In this document: positions 1 through 7,525 of the stretch, piece by piece
How the letters are laid out: each line of letters opens with the position of its first letter
Numbering within the stretch: the stretch's first letter is position 1
From: CAZOIA01 sp964579675
GTDB taxonomy: Bacteria > Planctomycetota > Phycisphaerae > UBA1845 > PWPN01
Direction of reading: 5' to 3'
DNA length: 13,411 nucleotides
Assembly: GCA_964579675.1 (NCBI GenBank)
Contig: CAZOIA010000149.1
Coordinates: 1 to 13,411, forward strand
Program-made: the position numbers and the translations under genes
The notes under the pieces: generated by a model
Database searches by the model: none
Told to the model about the DNA's origin: nothing
The model's input: only the letters and a program-made list of their open reading frames with translations

Positions 1-86
1 AGCAGGAAAGCGTGAGCCCCAGTTCAGATACCCCAATTAAGGGTTACACTACCAAGCCTGAAACCTTGGCCGGGGCAAGACGCGTT

Positions 87-1364
87 CTACACGTCGCGCA
101 TCCAGGGGAACCGCATCTGGCCGCCTTCCTCAATGAGGTTGTGCCGCTCAAGGATCAAGCGCACATAAGCGCGCATCAATGGATTGGCAAATCGGTAGTA
201 GCCCTGTCGGACGCGGACCAGGATCTCTCTCTTGTCGGGTTTGGTCAAAGGCCCCAGGTAGTTGTTGAGGCTTTCCTTCTTGGCCCTGATTCCCGTCAGT
301 AGTCCAACGTTCTGTGCAATCTCCTGGACCTGGACCCCTGTGGATCCCGAGTAGGCGACGGCCGAGAGCACGTGCCTGTACATGTCCGTCTTCCGTTTGA
401 CAGTGGTAACGGCAGCCTGGTAGTCTTCGCGAAGGGTCCCTTCGGCTGTTTCGATAGCTCTCTCGACCGCTTTTCGGTACTCGGTATCTGCCACCACGAC
501 CCGGGTGTCGGGATTCCGAAGGAGCACTCTGCCGGCGTCCTCGGCGCAGTATTTGCACACGAGGTGCGTGTAGAACGGAAATCCGTCTGACAGCCCTACG
601 ATCTTTCTCTTAATGGCGTCTTTGAAGACGGCGCCCGTCCGTTCCTCCCCCGTCTCGATGATCTCAGCAAGCTCGTTCCCTTGCATCCGGTCCAGTTTGA
701 TTTGCGCCAGGCAACGAGTGAGAGATTGATGCTGACCGATGAGTTCGGTGAGTGTGTCGGCCACTCCCACGATGATGATCTTCGTTTGGCTAACCCCGTC
801 CGAGAAGTGTTTGAGGGTCTCGGCCAGCTTCGTGTGGGTCGGCTCGTCGCGAACGCGATCGTATTCGTCGATGATCAGCAGCCCGTCGCGATTCTTGAAG
901 ACATCGAGCATCATGGCCGGACCGACCGACCGAGCTGACTCGATGGCCCGATGTCTTGAGCGGGTTGTCCTCCCTCTGGACAAGGAGACAGGTCCGGCCC
1001 TGAGACCGCCGCCTCGGCTCGTCTCGCTCTCCAGCCCATTGGGCAAGTGCTCAATCCCAGCTTTTCGCAGGAGCTGTCCGAAGATCGTGGTGTATGTGCT
1101 GTCCTGCTCGCAACGGACGAAATGCGTGGCCTCGTCGCTGAAGCGTGCGAAGAAGTACGCGAGCAGCGCGAGTGAGGTCTTGCCAACCCCCCGTTCGCCA
1201 TAGATCGCCACTTGACGCCCGGGCGTCCTCAACTCGTTGACGAGCAACTCCACGCGCTCGGCGCGTCCCTTGAAGAACTCGGGCAATTCGATGGGCGCAA
1301 AGGGTCGGAACGCCAGTTGACAGCGCTCCAGAAACTCTATGTATGCCTCTCGCTCGGTCATCAT
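87..1364 (-). CDS. Orc1-like AAA+ ATPase with C-terminal winged-helix region
   Basis: This 425-residue cytoplasmic P-loop ATPase resembles stand-alone Orc1/Cdc6-like or STAND-type ATPases. The Walker A motif GERGVGKTS is at about residues 56-64, after a conserved lead-in (FFKGRAERVELL). The Walker B motif LLIIDEYDR has D166 and E167. A sensor-1-like strand follows (KIIIVGVADT). The C-terminal third (TDMYRHVLSAVAYSG, later YYRFANPLMRAYVRL) resembles the winged-helix DNA- or protein-binding domain of this family. An Arg/Gly-rich, poorly conserved-looking linker lies between the Walker motifs, around residues 110-145. An in-frame TTG at 1406 would add 14 residues. ATG at 1364 is preferred because GAGGG lies 12 nt upstream and because the TTG falls inside the predicted promoter; ATG at 1361 is also possible. 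The substrate and partner are unknown, and the gene looks unrelated in function to the carbohydrate genes beside it. Confidence 0.85.
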   Translation of the reverse strand: MMTEREAYIEFLERCQLAFRPFAPIELPEFFKGRAERVELLVNELRTPGRQVAIYGERGVGKTSLALLAYFFARFSDEATHFVRCEQDSTYTTIFGQLLRKAGIEHLPNGLESETSRGGGLRAGPVSLSRGRTTRSRHRAIESARSVGPAMMLDVFKNRDGLLIIDEYDRVRDEPTHTKLAETLKHFSDGVSQTKIIIVGVADTLTELIGQHQSLTRCLAQIKLDRMQGNELAEIIETGEERTGAVFKDAIKRKIVGLSDGFPFYTHLVCKYCAEDAGRVLLRNPDTRVVVADTEYRKAVERAIETAEGTLREDYQAAVTTVKRKTDMYRHVLSAVAYSGSTGVQVQEIAQNVGLLTGIRAKKESLNNYLGPLTKPDKREILVRVRQGYYRFANPLMRAYVRLILERHNLIEEGGQMRFPWMRDV

Positions 1365-1395
1365 TTGGCGTATTGAGCCCTCACAGATCCCTTTT

Positions 1396-1423
1396 AGTAT
1401 GGTCAACGAGCTCGTAGTGTCAA
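1396..1423 (-). promoter_or_regulatory. Predicted sigma70-type promoter of the AAA ATPase gene
   Basis: Read on the minus strand, a perfect -35 TTGACA (1423-1418) is followed after 16 bp by CATACT (1401-1396), which matches 4 of 6 bases of the -10 consensus. Transcription would begin near 1389, giving a leader of about 25 nt before ATG at 1364. This supports that start over the upstream TTG. It is a pattern match only, but the -35 is exact and the position fits. Confidence 0.5.
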
Positions 1424-1427
1424 CAGG

Positions 1428-1583
1428 TCACGTCCCCCAGACAGCAAACGATAGGGCGTTTCCGAGCGTGATCCGCAGGGCGGCCGGCCGGTCGGCGTCG
1501 AGCGTGACCGGCGGGTTCGCATCGGCAATCGCGGCCCCAGCGGGGATGAGCAGAGACGTGACAGCCACGGTTGACGCGCCTTC
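1428..1583 (-). other. Frame-shifted C-terminal segment of the heparinase-like gene
   Basis: If one base (T at 1584 in the minus-strand reading) is skipped after the last sense codon GAA (1587-1585), translation continues for 51 residues to TGA at 1430-1428. It begins EGASTVAVTSLLIPAG and includes PPVTLDADRPAALRITLG. This looks like the end of a beta-sandwich domain (a secretion-enzyme-like LLIPAG turn and a VTLD..RP..LRITL strand pair), whereas the same frame upstream of 1584 does not look protein-like. The whole reconstructed enzyme would be 1001 residues. A frameshift mutation, a single-base assembly error or recoding would all give this picture. Confidence 0.65.
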
Positions 1584-4434
1584 ATTCGGCTGAGGCCACC
1601 GACCGGAAGTGAATGATCGCGGTGTCCGCGTCGATCGGATCAAAGCCCTTGTTGCCGCGTCGCGTAACGACGCGGACCTTTCCGTCGCCGGCGGGTGCGG
1701 CGTCGATGATCGGGAATCCCGTCTGATCGGCGTCGGTTTCCAGGATCAGGGTCAGTCCCCGGAGCCGGCCCACGTTCTCCACGACGGCCTTGATGACCAC
1801 GTGCGATTCCGTGTCGCCGCGCTGCACCTCGATGACCGGCGCGGTGATCGAAGGAGCCTGCACGATCCTGAGATTGTCGGCCGTCCTGGCCGATGCGCCG
1901 CCGAGCATGTAGAGCTTGCTTCCAGCATATCGGTTGTACCAGACGGTCAGCAGGCCGTCCGTCTCGAGCCGTTCCTTCTTCGAGCCGAGAACGCGGTGCC
2001 GGGGTTCGGTTTGCGAGAGAATCCAGTGTTCGGCACCTGGAACCTTGAGGATGATCCCCGCCGCATCGTCGCCTAATCCCACGCGGGTTGCGGTGACGGT
2101 GTCCGTGTCCGAGTCAGCGAGCACGTAAACCGTCGTGAAGCATGAGGTCGCACCGGGCGGCAGTTGGCCCCGGCGGCGGACGAGGTACGGGACACGTGCT
2201 TTCGTGTCGGCCCGGTCACGTGAGCCCCAGCCGGTTCCGACGAAACTCGACTCGCCCGGCTGAGGCAGGTTGATGACCGTGAACCGTACCTGTTTGTCCA
2301 CGTTCCACGCGACTGTCCAGGGTTCGGTTGACGGTTGCAACCGTTTCACATCGGTCAAATCGTAGAGCTTGAGGTCGGTTGGCGATGCGACCGCTTGCGG
2401 CTTCGCATTCTCGTTCGGCCCGTGATAGACCAGGTCGTGCGTGGTGCCCCCCGCGACGCGGAAGAAGTCGGCCACGGCATACCCTTTGTTCTCTAAGGGA
2501 ATCGTCACGATCGTGCGCCGATAAAGACTCGCGTCGGGATAGGCGTTGCTGGACATCTCGGCGACCTGAACGGGCCCGGCGGCGTCGTAAAGGTGGAGCG
2601 AGCCGAGCCGGCCCCCGTTGCGCTGGTCCCGGCCATCGATGAGCGCCAGGTTGTGGGCGAATGTTCTTCGCGTCATGTTCGAGTTGGGCGAGTCCCAGAG
2701 ATACCCGAGGTCGGTCAGGCATTCGCGATCCCGCCAAAACAATGACAGGCTGAGCGCGTCGCGGTGGTGATGGCCTCCCCAGTCGCTGCTGACCAGCACG
2801 GCGGTGCCGTCCAGGCCTTTCTTGCCGATCCGCAGGTAGGCGGCTTTCCATGCCGGCCAATAGCTGCTTGACAGCTCGAAAGCCGGCGACTGCCTGCCGC
2901 CGATCGACTCGCGGTGCAACAGGGCATACTCGTTGCCCTGTTCACTGAGCTTGCCACGGTAGCTGCGATCCAGGAGCGCCAGGGTTCGGCCGCTGGGATA
3001 CCTCGTGGCGGCAATCTCCACGAATCGGGTGGTCAGGATCGTGTGGGCATAGGAGTCGGCCCAGGCGGGGTAGCACAAATCCGGCAGGATCGTATCGGTC
3101 AGGGCCTGCCAGACCCTCTTGCAGGCGGGGTCGGCATAGAGGTCGAGCTTGTCGATCCGGCCGCCATCGCTGGTCGTGAAACCGGGCGGATCGCTGTAGC
3201 CCGCGAGCCCTTCCGACATGGGGATGATGCCGTTGAGCGTCATGTGCCCGTACCCGGGCGACTCGCCGGGATTCCCGTCGTGCAGGTACCATTTGCCGAC
3301 CATGTGGTGGAAAGCCTTCAGCCCGAACCGCACCCGCATCGGGTCACCCACGCAGGCACCGACCAGGGCCGTCGCCCGCCGATTGGAGATCGATTTGTTG
3401 TTGAAGGCCGGATCCGCCATCATCAGATACGTGCTCTCCAGCAGCAGGTCGCGTTCGATACGGACGCGCTCGTCCTCGGCGTAGAGCGGCCGGCCGGCCT
3501 CGTCGCGGGCCTCGCACGTCAGGTCGTAGGCCGTGACCATGTGAAACGTGAACCCGCCTTCGCCGCCGGTGTCTTCAGCCCGGCCGCACATCCAGTAGCT
3601 GTTGCCGTTCGGGTGCAGCTTGCGGTTCGGCTTGTTCGGCGGGAGGTTCAACTCGTCGGCCGGCAGGTTGCCGGCGGCAATGGCGGCCTGCTTGGGGTCG
3701 AGGTCGGCGTATTCACCGTAGCCCGAGTGGACCAGATACCCCGGGTACACATCGGCAAACCGCAGCAGCACCCGGCGGACGGTTCTCGCGTAGTCCAGCT
3801 TGCCCGTCAGGGCGTAGACCTTCGCGAATTGCGCCACCTGCGAGGCCATGTACTCGACTTTCCGGGCCCGGATCTGGCCGGTCCAACTGCTCCGGATGTG
3901 GTGGCCGTAGAAGTGCCAGCTCTTGCCCCCGTAGTAGGCGAACCGTTGCCGCCCGGTGGCGGTGGTTTCGATCACCATCTCCTCGGGGTACTCATCGTTC
4001 GGATAAACCGTGCCGCAACCTTTGCACGTGAGCACTTCGGGGTTCTTCGGGTCCCACTTGTATTGACCGTGCGTGGGCGAGTACTCGCAGTGCGGGCACA
4101 TGGTGAAGATAACTGCACCCGGCGTGGTGGCGGGGATCATCTTCTCGAAGAAGGCGTCGTTGGTGCCCCACCATCTCGGCAGGGCTGCTTCCATCCGCTC
4201 CAGCTCCCGTTTGGCCCATTCGCACCGGGCGATGTTGCGCCTGGCCCGGGCGATGTCCTCGGGCTTGTAGACGGTGGCCGGGTGCCGGACCGCGCCGCGA
4301 TACTGGGACCACCGGCTCAGGTCGAAGATGTCAACCTTCTCCGGGCCGATGGTGATTTCGTGCCCCGGTGGGCTCCCAGCGGGGACGCCACCATGCGCGA
4401 GCACCGTCAGCGTGAGAACGATGACACGATTCAT
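1582..4434 (-). CDS. Secreted heparinase II/III-type polysaccharide lyase (C-terminus apparently frameshifted)
   Basis: This 950-residue protein is a probable exported glycan lyase that cleaves uronic-acid-containing polysaccharide by beta-elimination. The N-terminus MNRVIVLTLTVLAHGG is signal-peptide-like. A helical region of about residues 55-530 fits the (alpha/alpha) toroid of heparinase II and alginate lyase-like enzymes. Inside it are paired cysteines C113PHC116 and C137KGC140, a zinc-ribbon-like insertion. The heparinase II/III beta-sheet domain begins around 530. It carries the family hallmark GGHHHRDALSLSLFWRDRE (H555-H557, D559), which matches the usual GHxHxDxLS..L.. pattern, followed by LTDLGYLWDSP and the TRRTFAHNLALIDG segment. 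The start ATG has GGCAGG about 6 nt upstream. The reading frame ends at TGA (1584-1582), but similar sequence continues in the next frame to 1428. The exact substrate cannot be told from sequence alone. It lies 113 bp downstream of the glycosidase gene on the same strand. Confidence 0.85.
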   Translation of the reverse strand: MNRVIVLTLTVLAHGGVPAGSPPGHEITIGPEKVDIFDLSRWSQYRGAVRHPATVYKPEDIARARRNIARCEWAKRELERMEAALPRWWGTNDAFFEKMIPATTPGAVIFTMCPHCEYSPTHGQYKWDPKNPEVLTCKGCGTVYPNDEYPEEMVIETTATGRQRFAYYGGKSWHFYGHHIRSSWTGQIRARKVEYMASQVAQFAKVYALTGKLDYARTVRRVLLRFADVYPGYLVHSGYGEYADLDPKQAAIAAGNLPADELNLPPNKPNRKLHPNGNSYWMCGRAEDTGGEGGFTFHMVTAYDLTCEARDEAGRPLYAEDERVRIERDLLLESTYLMMADPAFNNKSISNRRATALVGACVGDPMRVRFGLKAFHHMVGKWYLHDGNPGESPGYGHMTLNGIIPMSEGLAGYSDPPGFTTSDGGRIDKLDLYADPACKRVWQALTDTILPDLCYPAWADSYAHTILTTRFVEIAATRYPSGRTLALLDRSYRGKLSEQGNEYALLHRESIGGRQSPAFELSSSYWPAWKAAYLRIGKKGLDGTAVLVSSDWGGHHHRDALSLSLFWRDRECLTDLGYLWDSPNSNMTRRTFAHNLALIDGRDQRNGGRLGSLHLYDAAGPVQVAEMSSNAYPDASLYRRTIVTIPLENKGYAVADFFRVAGGTTHDLVYHGPNENAKPQAVASPTDLKLYDLTDVKRLQPSTEPWTVAWNVDKQVRFTVINLPQPGESSFVGTGWGSRDRADTKARVPYLVRRRGQLPPGATSCFTTVYVLADSDTDTVTATRVGLGDDAAGIILKVPGAEHWILSQTEPRHRVLGSKKERLETDGLLTVWYNRYAGSKLYMLGGASARTADNLRIVQAPSITAPVIEVQRGDTESHVVIKAVVENVGRLRGLTLILETDADQTGFPIIDAAPAGDGKVRVVTRRGNKGFDPIDADTAIIHFRSVASAE

Positions 4435-4500
4435 GACTGACCTGCCCCCGGTGTTGCAGTGAGATGCCGCTACTCAGGGATCTTGCCGACCACCGGGCGC

Positions 4501-4528
4501 AGTCTACTCCTGCCTGTGCTGGTTTCAA
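4501..4528 (-). promoter_or_regulatory. Predicted promoter for the heparinase-like gene
   Basis: On the minus strand, TTGAAA (4528-4523) is followed after 16 bp by TAGACT (4506-4501). The matches are 5/6 and 4/6 to sigma70 consensus. It lies in the 113-bp gap behind the glycosidase stop, with a leader of about 60 nt. The lyase gene could therefore be transcribed separately or by read-through from upstream. Confidence 0.35.
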
Positions 4529-4547
4529 GGCGGTTGGCCCACAGCCC

Positions 4548-5783
4548 TCATCCGGTCCTTCGCGTATCCGACGGGCGTGAGTCCGCGGGCTGTCCGGCGA
4601 AGATGGCGTAGACGCTGGTGGCGGAGGCGACGTACTCGGGGACGTTCCTGTAGTTGTCGTTGATGCACTCGTTGATGCCGTTGGCGCGGAAGTCCCTGAT
4701 GGTTTCGTTGAGAAGCCTGGCGGCCAGGGCGGGTTGACGTCGTGCCAGGGCCGGCAGGAGCCAGGCGTGGGGGGTGGCCCAATACGCCCCGTTCTGGTAC
4801 GTGCCGGGCTCGACGCGAATGAACGTGCGCGACCAGCTCGCACCAGCGGGGAGGTGGCGGACCTGACCGCGCTTGAAGATGCCCTCCGCGTGGGTGGTGA
4901 GGTAGTCAATAATCCGGTCCCGCCGGTCGGGGGACACGACCTCCAGATCGACGGCCAGCGCGGAGCCCCAGATGTCGATTTGCCGGCAGTCCCGGTCGGC
5001 GGCGAAGAACATGCCCGATGCATCGTCCCACAGGAGACTCAGGTTCCTTCGGATCAACTCGGCCCGGGTCCGGTACGCGTCGGGCTCGCCGCAGCCCGCC
5101 GGCCGGGCAAGAGCGTGCATCTTCAGGCACGCGTCGTAGTAGAGCAGCGAGGCAGTGAGCAGGTGACCGGTCTTGGCGACGGTGTCGGTGAACCCGTAGG
5201 GGCATTGGGGATGGGCGGGGTCGTTGTAGATGAGCCCGTTGGCGGCGCGGGGCACGAAATCGAGCCCCTTGCGCAACGCGGGCTCGTGGCGACGGAAGAA
5301 GTCGAGGTCGCCGGATCGCCGGACGTATTCGCAAACGAGTTTGGCCATGAACGGGCCGTTGTCCAGCGCGTGGTCGGCCAGGGGGCCGTTCTCAGGACCG
5401 GGGCTGTAGACGGGCTTGCCGGTCGCGGTCACCCGGTCAGGCATGCAGCCGTCGGGACGTTGCCCGCCCAGCAGGAAGACGATGGCCGCCCTGACGAGCT
5501 TGCGGTCCATCAGATCGCCGGCGTGCTCGACCATGTACTGAAAGTCGCGCGTCCACAGCGCCTGGTAGTGCCCGGAGCCGTCGGGGGCGAAGAGGATGGT
5601 GCCGTCGGCCGCGGGGAACTGGCAGCCTCTCAGTTGGTCCTCGGTAGCCGAACGGAGCCACCCGACGTCAGCGGGGCGGGTGTGATCGCGAAGGTACCTG
5701 AGCGCCTGTTCGCGCGAGAGCGGAGAATCGGATTGAGCCAGCGGCATTGCAGCACCTGATGAGAGCATAAGGGCGGCCACCAT
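4548..5783 (-). CDS. Secreted six-hairpin (alpha/alpha-barrel) glycosidase-like protein
   Basis: This 411-residue protein has the look of the six-hairpin glycosidase superfamily. It shows repeated helix-rich segments with conserved aromatic and acidic patches: ALWTRDFQYM (W77, R79, D80), ALDNGPFMAKLV (139-150), YGFTDTVAKTGHLLTASLLYYDA (196-218), IWGSALAVDLE (271-281), YQNGAYWATPHAWLLPAL (329-346) and NECINDNY. Alternating WxRD, DNGPF and QNGAYW motifs are typical of inverting glycosidases with this fold. I cannot name the family or the catalytic pair with confidence. ATG at 5783 gives an N-terminus MVAALMLSSGAAMPLAQ that can serve as an export signal, although it lacks a basic n-region and no clear Shine-Dalgarno precedes it. 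The frame stays open up to a GTG at 6056, but that extra 91 residues translate the intergenic repeat element and are probably not protein. It sits on the same strand between the membrane protein and lyase genes. Confidence 0.75.
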   Translation of the reverse strand: MVAALMLSSGAAMPLAQSDSPLSREQALRYLRDHTRPADVGWLRSATEDQLRGCQFPAADGTILFAPDGSGHYQALWTRDFQYMVEHAGDLMDRKLVRAAIVFLLGGQRPDGCMPDRVTATGKPVYSPGPENGPLADHALDNGPFMAKLVCEYVRRSGDLDFFRRHEPALRKGLDFVPRAANGLIYNDPAHPQCPYGFTDTVAKTGHLLTASLLYYDACLKMHALARPAGCGEPDAYRTRAELIRRNLSLLWDDASGMFFAADRDCRQIDIWGSALAVDLEVVSPDRRDRIIDYLTTHAEGIFKRGQVRHLPAGASWSRTFIRVEPGTYQNGAYWATPHAWLLPALARRQPALAARLLNETIRDFRANGINECINDNYRNVPEYVASATSVYAIFAGQPADSRPSDTRRTG

Positions 5784-5883
5784 CGTGATGGTAAGGGCCG
5801 CGTCACGTACGAAACGCGCGATTTGCGTGGGACATCGATGCGAAGAGGCGGATAACGGCCAATCAGGTACCCCGCTCGGACCG

Positions 5884-6027
5884 GCGAAGGTGGCAACGTG
5901 GGAACGTGCGAACGTGGCAAGGTGGCAATGCGAGAAGGTGCCGACTTGGGAACGCAAAGCTGCCGGGGCAGCTCCCACCTGCTTCTGGCGTTCGGGCTTT
6001 CTCACGTTCTCACCTTTGCACGTTACA
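5884..6027. repeat. Inverted pair of degenerate 8-bp tandem arrays around a palindrome
   Basis: On the plus strand, nine consecutive 8-bp units run from 5884 to 5955 (GCGAAGGT, GGCAACGT, GGGAACGT, GCGAACGT, GGCAAGGT, GGCAATGC, GAGAAGGT, GCCGACTT, GGGAACGC). On the minus strand, six units run from 6027 down to 5980 (TGTAACGT, GCAAAGGT, GAGAACGT, GAGAAAGC, CCGAACGC, CAGAAGCA). The loose consensus is GNGAACGT. Between the arrays is a perfect palindrome, AGCTGCC-GG-GGCAGCT (5958-5973). The layout is that of a compact, possibly mobile, hairpin-forming element in the gap between the membrane-protein and glycosidase genes. Confidence 0.75.
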
Positions 6028-6082
6028 ACTCCATCCCTACGGCAGAGATGTCCCACCTCCTCTTCGGGCAGCTTTCCCGGCG

Positions 6083-7525
6083 TCAGGCCCGGACGCGTTC
6101 GGGCACGGGCTTCGTGTCTCCAGTCGCTTCCTGCGTGGTTTCCCGCCCCTTGTTGAGCTGCTCGACGAGGGTTGCGGATGAGATGGCGGCCTGCACGCCC
6201 CCGTTGAGCAGGCCGATTGTCTGTACGGCGGCTGTGGTCAGGTTGAACACCGCCCCGCCGATGACCGCGATGATGACCCCGTTGCGGCTTGACAGGTCCA
6301 GTCCGACCGCGGCCAGGCCGAGGATTGTCAACCCGACGAGGTTGCCCGCGGTCACCCAGACCGTCCGCCCCGACCGCGTGTGCATCGCACTGGTGAACAG
6401 GTTGGCCAGGTTGACCAGCGGTAGAGGGATCATCCAGAGCAGGGCGGCAAACGTCAATTGGCGAATGACCAGATTGTCCACCGCGAGCCAGTTGATAAAG
6501 ATCGCTTCCCGCAACGGCGTCAGGGCGACCAGTATCGTCACCCCGGTGATCAGAGCGAGCAGGAATCCTGCGAAGCGCATGAGAATCCTGAGGTTGAGCC
6601 GTGAAGTCGCGTGGGCGACGAGAGCGGGCTGAATGGTCATCAGCATGCTGAACATCATCCAGCCGGTGTCGCGGATGAGGTTGAAGCTAGCGCCGTTCTC
6701 GGCTGGCTGGCGGCCCTTGTTGATCAGGTGGATCAGGATCGGGCCCATCAACTGGTTGAAGAAGCTGCCGACCATGAGCGGCAGGGCATACCGCCCGAAC
6801 TGGCGGCAGCTCAACACGGGGCCGTCGCCGGCGGTTCGCCACTGGGGCTTGTTCCACAGGGTGGCGAGCACGAAGATCGTCTCCGTCGCGATCCCGGTCA
6901 GATAGGTGAACCCGCCGAGCACGGGCCCGGTCAGATTGTGATGGATCGCGTAGCCAAAAACGAAAAGCCCCATCATGCCGAGTCGAAGGGCGGTGCCCAG
7001 GCCCACGTACCAGCTCTGGCCGTTGCTGATGTGGCACCCCTGGCCCAGACCCCGCAGGGCCACGAGGATCGGGATCGGCGTAAAGACGAGCATGCCCTCG
7101 CGGGCCAGGCGTTCGGCTTCGGGCCCGGCCCCGAGCAACTGCCTGAAGAGCAAATGTCCGACCGCGTCCACCTTGCTGACGACCACGAGAAGGCCCGCGC
7201 ACACCGTGGCGCACGAGACGAAGAACCCCGCGTACCGGGCCATGGATCGCCGGCAGGTGATCGTGCGAATGGCCACGTTCCGGGAGATGAACATGGGGCT
7301 GTAGATCATGATGCAGGTGGCAAAGGTGAGCAGGAACGCGGACAGGTGGGTGCGCTCGCCTTCGGCTCCGTGCATCCAAGTGATGCCGTTGCTGACGAGG
7401 GGGGCTGCCCCGGACATCATGAGGAAGGTCAGCGCGAGCGGCAGGCAGAACCAGGCCAGGTAGCCGATGGTCAGGGGCCCGGCCGGGCTTGAGCGTGAAT
7501 CCCCCTCAGGGTGGGACATACTCAT
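6083..7525 (-). CDS. Polytopic membrane protein of MOP/MATE-like fold
   Basis: This 480-residue inner-membrane protein has about 12 hydrophobic segments, starting with GYLAWFCLPLALTFLMMSGA. It consists of two similar halves; the second opens around QFGRYALPLMVGSFFNQLMGPILIHLI. The two-bundle layout, with a polar, proline-containing first helix in each half, fits the MOP superfamily (MATE exporters, polysaccharide flippases, ANKH-like proteins). The first half (FATCIMIYSPMFISRNVAI, then ILVALRGLGQGCHI) reminds me of the ANKH type, but this is weak. The charged tail after about residue 450 is cytoplasmic-looking. ATG at 7525 is used; ATG at 7519 is equally possible, and neither has a strong ribosome binding site. 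Neighbouring secreted glycan enzymes suggest export of a glycan-related or anionic molecule, which is inference only. Confidence 0.75.
   Translation of the reverse strand: MSMSHPEGDSRSSPAGPLTIGYLAWFCLPLALTFLMMSGAAPLVSNGITWMHGAEGERTHLSAFLLTFATCIMIYSPMFISRNVAIRTITCRRSMARYAGFFVSCATVCAGLLVVVSKVDAVGHLLFRQLLGAGPEAERLAREGMLVFTPIPILVALRGLGQGCHISNGQSWYVGLGTALRLGMMGLFVFGYAIHHNLTGPVLGGFTYLTGIATETIFVLATLWNKPQWRTAGDGPVLSCRQFGRYALPLMVGSFFNQLMGPILIHLINKGRQPAENGASFNLIRDTGWMMFSMLMTIQPALVAHATSRLNLRILMRFAGFLLALITGVTILVALTPLREAIFINWLAVDNLVIRQLTFAALLWMIPLPLVNLANLFTSAMHTRSGRTVWVTAGNLVGLTILGLAAVGLDLSSRNGVIIAVIGGAVFNLTTAAVQTIGLLNGGVQAAISSATLVEQLNKGRETTQEATGDTKPVPERVRA

Noticed and set aside
34..76. Possible terminator hairpin (CCAAG/CTTGG) after the ATPase gene
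   Set aside because: The stem is only 5 bp, the loop is long for it and no U-tract follows in the gene's direction.
2914..4440. 508-residue plus-strand open frame opposite the heparinase-like gene
   Set aside because: It is an antisense by-product of GC-rich codon use; the peptide is Val/Gly/Arg-rich with no recognisable family, while the opposite strand has clear lyase motifs.
4734..5759. 341-residue plus-strand open frame opposite the glycosidase
   Set aside because: It has a Gly/Val/Arg-rich composition with no motifs, and the minus strand encodes a coherent six-hairpin protein.
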